NCBI RefSeq assembly: GCF_047948215.1
Contig: NC_134464.1
Coordinates: forward strand, 32,487,020-32,551,019
Length of the DNA: 64,000 nt
From: Lycorma delicatula
Taxonomy: Eukaryota; Arthropoda; Insecta; Hemiptera; Fulgoridae
Direction of reading: 5' to 3'
In this document: piece by piece, positions 11,655 through 21,912 of the stretch
Layout: the number at the start of each line of letters is the position of its first letter
How positions within the stretch are numbered: the first letter of the stretch is position 1
Program-made: the position numbers and the translations under genes
The notes under the pieces: generated by a model
The model's database searches: none
What the model was told of the DNA's origin: nothing
The model's input: only the letters and a program-made list of their open reading frames with translations

Positions 11655-11865
11655 TTACGCAAGAAAGACACCCTCACCCCGTAGAGGAAGACACTAATCA
11701 TGTGGCAGTTTCGGTCACACCATGCCACTCCCTCCATACCTAGCCCTTATAGACTTTACCGGATGTTATATTCATAACCTCAGCAAAAGGCACCTGTCTC
11801 AGTCAGGATGCCACCGATGGGAATGTCACACGTGACATTCCCATCGGTGACATCAGTTGAGTTCA
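11655..11865 (-). repeat. R1-like LINE 3' end fragment (a)
   Basis: Matches the reverse complement of the 3' end of the LINE at 27285-29775. Shared elements are the terminal CTACGGGGT motif, the pyrimidine-rich stretch CCCTCCATACCTAGCCC, CCTCAG..GGATGCCACCGAT, and the stem-loop at 11807-11854. Only a few hundred bases of the 3' UTR are present, typical of severe 5' truncation. Confidence 0.7.
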
Positions 11866-11890
11866 TCACAGGGCGTGTTGAACTCAACTG
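11807..11890. repeat. Two adjacent hairpins (first is the R1-like 3' stem-loop)
   Basis: 11812-11829 pairs perfectly over 18 bp with 11832-11849 around two bases, and extends to 23 bp (11807-11829 with 11832-11854) with one mismatch. Directly following, CAGTTGAGTTCA (11854-11865) pairs perfectly with TGAACTCAACTG (11879-11890) around a 13-nt loop. Confidence 0.85.
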
Positions 11891-11969
11891 AACTCTCATT
11901 CCTGAATTCACACAGGGAAGACACTCTGTCGCGTTCAACATTTTTCACTCATGCTTCTCCCGTACTCTT

Positions 11970-12056
11970 CCCTTTATCTATATAAAGGGGAAGTTAGTTT
12001 TAAACGATCGGATGTCTATACATCTGATCGTTTAAAATGACAATGTTATTGTCATT
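11970..12056. repeat. Three further adjacent hairpins
   Basis: A CTTCCCTTTAT arm near 11968 pairs with ATAAAGGGGAAG (one bulged G). Then 11998-12015 pairs with 12020-12037 over 18 bp with one mismatch and a 4-nt loop. AATGACAAT (12036-12044) pairs perfectly with ATTGTCATT (12048-12056). Each stem starts where the previous one ends or close to it. Confidence 0.85.
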
Positions 12057-12059
12057 TGG

Positions 12060-12750
12060 AGAATCATAATTAAACTTTGACGGAAAGCATATTGAAAAAT
12101 AATTAAGATTCACATTTAGCAAACTAAAAAGTATAGAAGGATTTCTGAGCAGCCATTTTTTCTAGAGGCGTTTCAACCGAAAGAAATAGCGAATTAATCT
12201 ATGGCAACGCGCCAATTAAAACTGTCCTTTATACTCTTTGATTATACCCTTAAATCACATTGTACATCTTATCCAAGAGATATACAACAAATTAAAACCC
12301 AGGAATATTTTTTTTATCCAGTATTTTCCCCCTAACTTACAAAATGTAAATATACTATATTGTAAATTATCTATATCATGTGCGCACATTAGATCGTCGG
12401 TATTTGATGAATAACAACGGATGAAAACATGTTCGAAGCAGTTTATCATTATTTAGCCTACTTACTTCTGATAAAAGTAATTTTATTTAATAATTTATGT
12501 TGCAATTACTGTATACTATTGATTGAGAGAAACAAGATTTTATTTTTACTCGATCTTTTGGTATTTTTTCTATTTGTGGTATAGTTATTGCCAATATCTA
12601 TACGATAGAAATATAATTTGGATAACAATATTGCTATTTAAAACCTACGTAGATAAATTTGAATTCATTAATTAGACTTATTAGTTATTAACCAAGAATA
12701 ATCTCAAATGAACGATTATACCGAGTTTTTTTCTTTACCACATTTTGACT
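12060..12750. other. AT-rich stretch, no recognised gene
   Basis: No motif or repeat family recognised. Confidence 0.45.
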
Positions 12751-12751
12751 T

Positions 12752-13175
12752 ACAGTCCTGACCCCGTATGGGAAGACACCCTCTGGTGCCCGCTCCGTTA
12801 CAAGCCCTTATGGGCTTTACCAGAGGTCATCTTCGAAACCTCGGCTTTTGACATATTCCAGTTCGCCTCAGCCAAGATGCCGCCGATACAAATCCCACGA
12901 GTGCCATTCCCAACGGTGAACTACTATTTAATAAACTCAAAACAAAACACATCTCACCGAGTCTTAAGCAGACTGAGAAGACCTAACTAAACAAAGGAAC
13001 TGATTGAACTACTTACCCGTGGAAGGTAAAAGTGAGTTCAACACACAACACGAAACATTAAAATATTATACGGAACAATAACAACACATTGAAACAAAAC
13101 AAAGGACGAGAAATCATAATTTATAAAACAAAAACAGAATACAAGAGAAAGCCAAGCAGAGTTCTAGATCCCGTC
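12752..13175 (-). repeat. R1-like LINE 3' end fragment (b)
   Basis: Longer minus-strand piece of the same LINE 3' region. It runs from the terminal GACCCCGTA motif near 12760, through the CTCAGCC..GATGCC segment and a decayed stem-loop, up to sequence that matches the end of the coding region at about 29285-29330 (GTTTTGTTT-rich). This makes it a 5'-truncated LINE insertion of about 420 bp. Confidence 0.65.
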
Positions 13176-13179
13176 AGTA

Positions 13180-14590
13180 ATTCTTTCCTTTGCTAAGTAC
13201 GCTATAAAACTCTCCATTATTGCCCGTGACTTTGTAAAAATATCTCCAATGATCCTCTTTGCGCATAAAAAAACAAAACATTTTAATTCTTTATTTCTCA
13301 CAGTTTTAAAACAAGAATGGTCAATAACTGAGATTTTGTATCTAATCTGAAATTCAGAAATCACTTTAAAAGTATATTGAAACATATTTATGGGGTTAGA
13401 CTGCTTATTAAACATAAAATAAATATGAAAAAATATATCTCTATAAATAATTTTAAAATAAGCTTTAATTATTTGATAAATTTTTAATTTATAATTTTCT
13501 CTGAAAATTGACATTTTAAGGTCTAATCTTTCTTTGCCTACCTGGTTTTAGATTGTTACATTATAATTATTAATTTTTATTTAAGATAAATACTAATTGA
13601 TTTTTATGTAATAATGTCTGTAATTTTGATTGATTTAATTATAACAATTTTTGTTTATTAAATTTTGGTACAGATTTCTATCTTTTTGTAGTAATTTATT
13701 TATTTTTAACAAATATTTTTATTGTAAATAAAATTTGTGTATCAAATTTAAAAAAAAAATAAAAATAAATAAAAATCATTAAATATTTTGTTTCATATTA
13801 CTCTCACAAAAATTTAATAAAAGAAAAAAAAATGATCAGAAAATAATTAAGATTTTTAAATTAATTCATCAAAGTTTTATTTAATTAATACAACACTTTT
13901 TTCTCTATAAATGGAAGAAGAAGAAAAGTACAATTATATGTTATATGTACATAGAGTGCTTCTAAATTGCACGAAATTTCTCGGAAGATGATTCTATAGC
14001 CAAAAAGTAAGAAAGACGTTCATATAACGGTTCATTAGCGAGTTTCGGTTCTCAAAACATTTAACCCTACTTTCTACTCCTCTGTGAAATTAAACGGTAC
14101 TAAAATTTTTGTGGTATAAATCGAGGGGTAAATTTAAGATTCGTTATGGTTGATTTTTGATCTAAGAAACTGAATAAAGGTGTCCCCAGACCTATATCTC
14201 ACTTAGGTTTTAAGAAAAGTAAAACACGAAAAAGTTTTGTCAAAAATAGAATTTTTTAGATTTGAAATAAAATACGTTAATTTACTAATAAACAAATAAA
14301 GTTTTTCTAGTTAACTTTGTAGAAAATCTAATTCTGAGAAAATTGATATAAATAATGTCTATTAAAATTAAACACAAATTTAAGAAGTTCAACTTAAATT
14401 ATAAACAAAACACGCAAACTGGATCGGAAAAGTGATACGATTTTAAACAGAACTAATAATATACAAATGCTAAAAATTATAAAATCAATTTTCAAATTGA
14501 TTTGACATCCTTTAAAAACATATTAAATTTTTTATTTTTTCATTGGTTGACAGTAACAGCTGATCAACAATTAAACCTAGTGTCTAGCAT
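13180..14590. other. AT-rich stretch, no recognised gene
   Basis: A 116-codon open frame on the minus strand (13164-13514) has no recognisable motif and is likely chance in AT-rich DNA. Confidence 0.4.
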
Positions 14591-14599
14591 TTTAATATT

Positions 14600-15110
14600 C
14601 ATTCGAGCGGTGTTTGTGTCATTATTATTCGGTAACTCATCCACAATGATACCACAAATTTGTTTTCATTGGGAAAGTTGACTAATATTTTAATTTATAA
14701 TAAAATAAATAAAAATTGATTGCCTGCTGTACGTGAATACCGGGAAAATTATCCAGATAGAAAAGTACTAGATAGGTAAAACATTAGGGAATTTGTAGAG
14801 GTGAGCTCCAGAAACAGGTAAGCTTAGACCACAACGATTCGATACTGGTCGTGAACGTTTTGTGAAAAATTCCAATGCTGAAGAAACAATATTGAATGCG
14901 GTACAAGTATCTTCCACCTCAAGCACCAGAAGGCTGTCACATCGCTTTCCTGTTTCGCAGTCAAATATGTGGTGAACGTTAAGAATGCAACAATTATAAC
15001 CACGAGTAACAAGAGTTATTACCAACTGATTTTGATAAACCGATGAAATTCAATCGATGGATGAAATGTGAAGATCATCCCGATTTCTTTAGTAATATTC
15101 TAATAATAGA
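14600..15110 (+). pseudogene. Transposase N-terminal relic (helix-turn-helix half)
   Basis: The plus-strand reading near 14720-15010 gives VREYRENYPDRKVLDR, then (frame change) a GRERFVKNSNAEETILNAVQ segment. An STRRLSHRFPVSQSNMWR helix-turn-helix-like stretch and QQLYP follow. This matches the N-terminal DNA-binding part of mariner-related insect transposases whose HTH begins with a YRxRxPxRxxPDRRTF pattern. The catalytic half is absent. This is a different lineage from the relics at 4856 and 24467. Confidence 0.65.
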
Positions 15111-15671
15111 CTCAAACATCTTACAATAAATTTTTATTTTACAATTAGAACTATTTGACCTAATTGATGGAGAAATAAAAAAAAGTTCATTTAATAATAA
15201 TAATATAAAAAGTGTGTCCGAAGATACGATAATAATCAATCGAGGGTTACATTTACAAAGTAATAATAAGTGCAATATTACATCATAGATCTTCGATTCG
15301 TGAAGGTCAATATACTAGTTTTATTAAAAAAGGAAAAATATGGTTTGAAGTGAATGATATGACTATCAACAAAACAAATCGGCCGTGAAATTCAATTTAT
15401 TTGTTCTAAGGTAATAAATTTTAATAATAAATCCATAAGATAACAATCGGTAAGTCATAAAAAAATAAAAGAATAATCTAACAAAACGCAGTGATATCCA
15501 AAAATAAATTTCATTATATGGGGAACGCTTAAACATTATATTTTAGTTATTGTATATCTATTGTCTGTTACATGTATTTAACATGTATTTTGTAATAAAA
15601 TTCTAAATTAAAAACAGATTTTTGATAATAGAAATGTAATGTCTTCCCTTTTTTGATATAAGCATCATTTT

Positions 15672-15702
<31 letters not shown>

Positions 15703-16489
15703 AGCTTGGGATCATTCAACTGGCAAACCTCAATCGTACGTGATATATACATATCATTTCTACATGTCGTTTGTCACGTACGATTGAACAATAAAAGTTG
15801 CAACATATTGAAGTTTTAGTGGTAATTTAATACAAGATTTTGATTGTATTAAATGTAAATGGTTGTAAATACCTTAATACTACTCCTATCTTTAAATATG
15901 ACTTTCGTACTAGTTTCAACTAAATTACATTTTTTTTTTTAACTGTCTAACAATATCTTTACGAAAATGTATATAAACCTGTATAAATACCATCCAATAT
16001 GTACACAGCATTTTGTTCCAATACAAGACATCAAAATAAACAACAAATTTCAAGAAGATAAATGACCTACCTCTTTTTATTTTAATCTGTTCGCCATTTT
16101 ATGTTTTGTTCAATAGAAATTTATTTCTTAAAAGACAGATTGAGATATTTTATGAAATAAAAAATAAAAAAAATAAAAATGTGTTCTAAAAAAATATATA
16201 AGTTTGAAAATGCCAAAATGGTGGTCATTTAAATATTTTAATCATTAACAGCTCCATAAATATTAATTTTATCAAATTACATTTTATTATATAAAATGTT
16301 AAATCTTTTATCGTGAACTAAATGACACTTAATTTGTTTAATTCAATTGATAAACTGTTGAGGTACGGCTGTTGAGGTATTATATAATATATTTGATAAA
16401 AATGAAGTCTGAAAATTTTGAGTCTGTTTTTTTCACTTGTATAAGTAGTCAAATTAAAATAACTAATAATAATTTAAATTTATATATTT

Positions 16490-16490
<1 letters not shown>
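15110..16490. other. AT-rich stretch with a hairpin and a (TA)n tract
   Basis: CAATCGTACGTGA (15731-15743) pairs perfectly with TCACGTACGATTG (15774-15786) around a 30-nt loop. A (TA)n tract lies at about 15675-15703. Nothing coding recognised. Confidence 0.55.

Positions 16491-16493
<3 letters not shown>

Positions 16494-16554
<61 letters not shown>
16494..16554. repeat. (TA)n microsatellite flanking a Tc1 element
   Basis: About 60 bp of TA repeats that end a few bases before the left end of the Tc1 element. A TA tract also borders its right end (about 19567-19579). Tc1 elements insert at TA, so this tract is a plausible target. Confidence 0.85.
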
Positions 16555-16560
<6 letters not shown>

Positions 16561-17588
16561 GTCTGCTCAAATTAACTGGAACACTATGGGAATTTTGCTA
16601 GATTTTTCTAACGGAATTTGGGAGTAATGCAGCAACTATTACCCATATGATTTTGTTAAACATAACCTTTCAGACAGTGTATATTTAAGTTTAGAGTTCG
16701 TGTATTGTTTTCTATATTTTCTATTGTTTTTTTATCAGATATACCGTATTATAGTACAATCTTTTTTAAACTTTGTTATTCATTTACCAAAAAACCACGA
16801 AAACATAGCAGAATTATTACTTTATTTCAACACACAAGCATGTCAGAGAGGATGAATGATGAGATTTAAGGTAGGTTAGGTTTTTATAAAAATAGTAATA
16901 AAGAGTTAAAAAATACTAGTTCTTTTTTTCAAAAGAGAAGGATTATGTGGTCATAAAAGGAAAATAACTCCTCAAACAGACCGTTTACAGATTATAAAAA
17001 GCATAATGAATCCTGAGTTAACCGCTGTAAATTTAAATAGAAAAATGAGAAAAATGTTGATTTCCACTGTTAAATCAAGACTGTGAAGTCGGTAAAATAC
17101 TCTCAATACTCAATCGAGACCAGTGAAAACCAATTGCTTACTGCAATAATACGCAAGAAACATCTACAATGGGATAAAAACACCACGGAAATTGTGCAGC
17201 ACAACAATAGAAAATTTTCTCTTTTCTGACGAACCACATTTTCAGGTCCCAGAGACAAAGTTTAAACGCAAAAGTCAAATAAGGTTACATCATTAATCTC
17301 ATATCCTGCAAACTTCAAAACACACTTCAAAAAAATGTTTTGAGGCTGTATGACCTTTCACGGTCCAGGATCAGTAGAAGAAATGATGAATTTTGATAAA
17401 TTTAATTTTTAATCTAGAAGAGAATGATTCCATTCTAACAAAAATTGTTTCCAAGCCGGCGACGGAATTTTCCAGTAAGATCTTGCACTTTGCCGTACAT
17501 TACAAAAAAAAAAAAAAAAAATTTTCACTGAAAATGGTATAAATGTTCTTCCATGGGATGTTAAATCATCAACAAACCGGATCGATAA

Positions 17589-19294
17589 CACTGATCAACA
17601 ATGATTCTGTTAAATGAAAGTGAATAAATGATTCTTCCAGTATTTTTCATGCTGATTTCAAATATTAAATCAGAATTCTTCTATCAGTCATAGTTTTTTT
17701 GTATCTACCATTCTTGTTTTCAGGAAGTATCATGCATGAACACCATAATCATTTTTGAACGTAAATACGTTTACAAATATTCCCTCTGCCATGCGGCGAT
17801 GCCATATTACCAAGATCTTCCAATTCCAGTACCGCCATAAACATGGAACTTAGATGAAGGTGAAAATGTCGAATCTTGTGCTGACATATCAGGCGACGAA
17901 GAAAGAAATCCAAAATTTTTAGAAAGTAGATACACTGAACCTCATAATATAATCAGTCAGAATTAAATGATCTGGTTCGTGATCTAAATTGATCAAAGAA
18001 TCAAGTAGAAATACTCGCATCGAGACTGAAAGGATGACTTTTTTACAACCAAACACTAAAATAAGTGTTTTCTGTGACAAAGGGTAAGAATTTGAATATT
18101 TCTTCTATCAGAACAAAAATAGTATATACTGTAATGATGTGGACTCTTGAGAAATATGCACCATCCTGACGAATGGCGACTTTTTATTGACTCGTCAAAG
18201 CTTAGTTTGAAAGCTGGTCTACTTCACACTGGAAATAAATGCCCATCAATAACGTTAGGATACGCTGTTCACATGATGGAGTCTTATGAAAATAGGAAAC
18301 TTGTATTGAGCAGGATTCAGTATGAGAAATATTTATGGCATATTTCTGGAGATGTGAAAGTAATAACGCTTTTACTTTGAACTACAACTTGATATACTAA
18401 GTTCTGTTGCTTTTTGTGTGATTAGGACAGCAGGGGTAGGAAAAACTATTACATAACAGAGCAATGGCCAAAGAGAGAGGGTACTGACTATAGGAGAGAA
18501 GAATGTTATTAGTCAGGCATTAGTAAAACCAGAAAAAACGTATCTTCCTCCACTACACATTAAGCTAGGTTTATTCAAAACATTTATTAAAGCAATGGAT
18601 TATAATGGTGCAGGGTTTCAGTTTCTAAAAAAACAAATTCCCTAATATAGGCGATGCTAAAATAAAGGAAGGTAAATTTGTTAAACCACAAATAAGAAAA
18701 CGAATGATTCATCTGGCGTTTGAAGAATGTTTGAATCATTTGGAGGTTGTTGCATGGAAATCACTTCAAAATGTGGTAAACGACTTCCTTGGAAACCATA
18801 AGGCCAGTAACTACAGAGAACTTGTGAGTGAATTCCTTCGAAACTACAAAGAACTTGGGAGTAACATTTCACTCAAAATCCATTTCTTACATTCACATTA
18901 GGGTTTTTTCCCTAACAATTTCGATACCATCAGAGATGAACATGGAGAACGCTTTCACCAGGAGATATCTACAATGGAAACATGATACCATAGTAAATGG
19001 AGCCCAAAACATTTAGCTGACTACTATTGGAATCTACAGAGGGATCTACCTACAGCAAATTACAGCAGAAAATTCAAAATAAATAGATTTTAGGTGAATA
19101 TAAAATACATGTAATGTACTGTCATATTATGTTCATCATACATTTTTTTGTTTCAAAAGAAATTTCAATTACAAAAAAACTGAGCCCGTAGAAAAAAATT
19201 ATTAACATACATGAAATCAGCATAAAAAATACTATAAGAATCAGCCATTCACTCTCATTTAACAAACAAAAAAATTAAATTTTGTTGACCAGTG
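17589..19294. mobile_element. CACTR-ended DNA transposon nested in Tc1, TAA target duplication
   Basis: Left end CACTGATCAACAA (from 17589); right end read in reverse CACTGGTCAACAAAA (to 19294). The ends stay alignable for over 100 bp; for example GTTAAATGARAGTGAAT and TTTTTYATGCTGATTTC are shared. TAA lies on both sides (17586-17588, 19295-19297), and deleting the element plus one TAA restores GAT-AAT-CTA-TGG (D-N-L-W) of the Tc1 transposase. Size is 1706 bp. Ends of CACTR type with a 3-bp duplication are features of the EnSpm/CACTA-Chapaev (CMC) assemblage; assigning it there is inference. Confidence 0.85.
17745..19093 (+). pseudogene. Broken copy of a widespread arthropod protein family, carried by the CACTR element
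   Basis: Reading across frames gives LPIPVPP-like and TWNLDEGENVESC segments near 17820, then SELNDLVRDLN (17955), and FEYFFYQNKNSIYCNDV (18090). DEWRLFIDSSKLSLKAGLLH follows (18168), then ISGDVKVITLLL (18345), CFLCD (18410), LHIKLGLFKTF-like (18555), FLHSH (18885) and HGERFHQE (18950). I recall this order from multi-copy, uncharacterised proteins in aphid and other arthropod genomes, where the motifs read FIDSSKRSLKAVLLHNGN, ICGDLKV, CFLCEWDSR and GERFHQD. Two Asp, a CxxC pair and a late Glu in HGERFHQ would fit a DDE-type transposase with a zinc-binding insert; that is my inference. Frameshifts (about 18150, 18380) and stops make it a pseudogene. Confidence 0.75.
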
Positions 19295-19569
19295 TAATCT
19301 ATGGTGAATTAGTAAACAAAAACGTGCCAAAGAATAACGTACAACAAAAATGTCAACGATTTTTTTCAACAATTATGATACGATTTTTTTACAATGAAAT
19401 AAAAAAAACCCGTGAAAAACTAATTGAATCGATACGTAAACCTTTTCAGGATGTAATAAAGAAAAAGTGAGGACATATAAACTACTAAAATATAAATCTA
19501 TACTCTTTAATGTTAATAAATTTTACGTAAAAGGAATTTGTTGTTTTTCATAGTGTTCAAATTAATTAT

Positions 19570-19970
19570 ATATATATATATCATGTACCGTCACTTCAGT
19601 TATTAAGAGGAATTCTTTGATATATATGGTTCATTAAAATTGTTTAGCCGTTCTAGGGTTAAATAAACACAAATATATATCATGCAGCAACCATTTGCTA
19701 TTTTATAGTCGTATAGAAAAAAAAAAACAAACAATTAAATCAAAAATACCCTTTCTTCCTGACGGAGATATACTTGTGCGTGTATATATATATATATATT
19801 ATTACCGTTCTTCAAGCTAAAAAATATAAACACATATTCTAATACTACATAAAAAAATATATGATAGTTCTGTTTATTTTATAACAAACATCCATTTTAA
19901 CGAAATACAATTTACGAATAGATTCAATTTTGTATTTTCCATTCCATTATGACTGTACAAATACTGGTAA

Positions 19971-20024
<54 letters not shown>

Positions 20025-20588
20025 CAAAAACGTGAATATACACTTTACAAAGTCCACCAATCTATTGTATGAATTTTACAGACAAAATACGAGAAGAAAA
20101 AAACATTATGGACAAACAAATATGGTATATGTATTTCCAGCCTATAGACTGTTCCAATATAAATCTATTATAGCTAGAATAACGGGTTGATAATATTTCT
20201 TTTAACAAACTGTTTTGGTAATAGAATATTTGCATGAAAAGGTAAAAAAAAACTTAAAAAAGTAGTTAAATGTAATATACCTATATATAACATTTTAATA
20301 ATTTTATTGGTTTTGTGACATATTTAATAAAAATGTTTATGTCACTAATACGGAATAAATAATATGTAAAAATTACAATAAATAAACAAAAATATATACA
20401 CTGCATCTTAATTTGTTATCGGTGAATATTATTAGACCAGATTAAAAAAAAACTATTATTAAATTTTTTCTATTTATCTCAAGAGAATAATCTTGTGTTT
20501 AAAAATACCTATTATGAATCTCATAATAGAAAATACGGTTTTATATTGCTTTAAATAATTTTATTCTTTATTATTTTATAAATAAACT
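19570..20588. other. AT-rich stretch with (TA)n tracts
   Basis: TA repeats at about 19782-19799 and 19973-20023. The open frame that includes the latter (19930-20190) is a microsatellite translation and not a gene. Confidence 0.6.
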
Positions 20589-20590
20589 TA

Positions 20591-21904
20591 CGAGGTGCGA
20601 CAATAAAGTAATGAGACTGATGTGAAAAAAAAATGTTGCTTACCGTTTTAGTCATGCTTAGTGTTGTCTCCTTCAAAGTAGTTCCCCTCTGATTGCACAC
20701 ACTTATTCCAGCGCTTCTGCCATTGATGGTAACATTTCTGGAACTCATCTTCTGTAATATCCTCCAAGACCCTCGTCACAGCTTTTTGGACATCTTGCGT
20801 TATTTGAAAATGGTGTCCCTTGACCGCCATTTTGACTCTTAGAAATAGAAAATAGTCGCACGGAGCGATATCTGGTAAATAAGGTGGCTGTGGTAGTACT
20901 AACATTTGTTTTGAGGTTAAAAATTGCTGTACTGACAGAGCAGTACGGGATGGCACATTATCGTGATGCAGAATCCAATTATCAGCAATATTGGCACGGA
21001 CACAAACAACACGTTTACGAAGTCTTTCTAAAATTTCTTTGAAGAAATATTGGTTAACCGTTTGTCCAGGAGGCACCCGCTCTTTATGAACAATTCCCTT
21101 GGAATTGAAGAAGCAGACAAGCATGTATTTCACTTTTGACTTTGACATGCGAGCTTTTTTTGGTCTGGGTGATCCCTTTGAGCACCATTGCGAACTTTGG
21201 CATTTTGCCTCTGGATCGTATTGAAAAAACCAACCTTCATCACCAATGATAACACGGCTCAACAAATCTGGATTGATTTCCGTTTGCTCTAACAGATCGG
21301 CTGCCACATTTTTCCGTGTTTCTCGCTGTTGTGTGAAATTTTTGAGAACCATTTTTGCACAAATCTTTCTCATACCAAGATCTTCAGTTAATATTAGACG
21401 AACCGTTTCTCGATCGATGTTGAGTTCTTCTGCAATCATTTTCACGGATAATCTTCGATCATATCGTACGATTTCACGCACCCTGGTCAAGTTGACAACT
21501 GTCCGTGAGGTTGATGGTCGTCCACTGCGATCTTCATCTTCAACATTCGTTCTGCCTTCACAAAAAATTTTATGCCACCGAAAAACTTGAGCTCTTGACA
21601 TAACCTCCTCTCCAAAAGCTTTATGAAGCTTACCATAAGTTTTCGTCGCGTTTTCACCCGATTTAACGCAAAAAGAAATGGCATACTGTTGCGCAATATT
21701 TTGCGGTTTCATTTCTGTGACGAGAGACACAAACACGTGTTCACTTATTACAACACAACTCACGACTGAGCAGTTGCATCAATGTGCCGCTTGGACTAGA
21801 AGTAGCTTATAGACCAAGGTCAAAGATGGTGTGCCTACGCAAGCTGCAGGGTTGCCACATCTTGCAAAGAAAAATCAGTCTCATTACTCTATTGTTGTAC
21901 CTCG
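20591..21904 (-). mobile_element. Mariner transposon, apparently complete
   Basis: Inverted ends of 31 bp begin CGAGGTGCGACAATAAAG (left, from 20591) and, read in reverse, CGAGGTACAACAATAGAG (right, to 21904), with three mismatches. TA lies on each side (20589-20590, 21905-21906). At 1314 bp it has the normal mariner size, and it contains one open transposase frame without stops. It is the least decayed autonomous-looking element in the window. Confidence 0.95.
20648..21763 (-). CDS. Mariner transposase, intact ORF (DD34D)
   Basis: DNA transposase that would cut and paste its own element at TA sites in the nucleus. The frame encodes 371 residues. The second Met (residue 18, ATG at 21712-21710) gives 354 residues, closer to the 345-350 typical of mariner, and is my preferred start. 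Residues 20-130 hold two helix-turn-helix motifs with the linker GRPSTSRT (81-88). The mariner motif following them reads KICAKMVLKNFT (133-144). The catalytic triad is visible: D175 (IIGDEGWFFQYDPE), D268 (HHDNVPSRTA) and D303 (PDIAPCDYFLF), with exactly 34 residues between the last two. SPRPKKARMSKSKVK (198-212) is typical. Oddities are HDNVPSR for the usual HDNAPAH and YLPD for YSPD, which may reduce activity. The coding frame ends TAA just inside the left inverted repeat. No promoter beyond the repeats is evident. Confidence 0.95.
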   Translation of the reverse strand: MSCVVISEHVFVSLVTEMKPQNIAQQYAISFCVKSGENATKTYGKLHKAFGEEVMSRAQVFRWHKIFCEGRTNVEDEDRSGRPSTSRTVVNLTRVREIVRYDRRLSVKMIAEELNIDRETVRLILTEDLGMRKICAKMVLKNFTQQRETRKNVAADLLEQTEINPDLLSRVIIGDEGWFFQYDPEAKCQSSQWCSKGSPRPKKARMSKSKVKYMLVCFFNSKGIVHKERVPPGQTVNQYFFKEILERLRKRVVCVRANIADNWILHHDNVPSRTALSVQQFLTSKQMLVLPQPPYLPDIAPCDYFLFLRVKMAVKGHHFQITQDVQKAVTRVLEDITEDEFQKCYHQWQKRWNKCVQSEGNYFEGDNTKHD

Positions 21905-21912
21905 TATATACA

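Larger units (their letters stand above)
16860..19470 (+). pseudogene. Tc1 transposase relic, interrupted
   Basis: Before the insertion: a KTTPQTDRLQIIKSIMNPELTA helix-turn-helix segment, STVKSRL, LLTAIIRKKHLQWDK, the first catalytic block FSDEPHFQVPETKF near 17230, and FTENGINVLPWD near 17530 (FTENGINVLPWPGNSPDLNP in relatives). After the insertion: the codons for NLW continue the NPI(E/D)NLW motif. Next come NNVQQK, then NEIKKTREKLIESI and a terminal VIKKK before TGA at 19468-19470. The expected third catalytic residue (Glu of NPIEN) is GAT (Asp) at the junction codon. Several stops and frameshifts make it non-functional. Confidence 0.85.
16563..19567 (+). mobile_element. Tc1 element, split by a nested transposon
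   Basis: Imperfect inverted ends share an AATTAA..GAACACTATG core: left end at about 16570-16588, right end read in reverse at 19548-19566. Both are next to TA repeats. Removing the nested element at 17589-19294 leaves about 1.3 kb, the normal size for Tc1 elements. The transposase reading is continuous across the gap once the insert is removed. The element is dead through multiple stops and frameshifts. Confidence 0.85.

Noticed and set aside
13164..13514. 116-codon minus-strand ORF as a gene
   Set aside because: AT-rich chance frame without recognisable motif, codon bias or repeat context.
18147..19016. Host protein-coding exons
   Set aside because: Frames break repeatedly, and the sequence lies wholly between the CACTG inverted ends of a transposon.
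19930..20190. 86-codon ORF with a Tyr-Ile repeat
   Set aside because: Translation of a (TA)n microsatellite.
21246..21590. 114-codon plus-strand ORF
   Set aside because: Antisense shadow of the intact mariner transposase.
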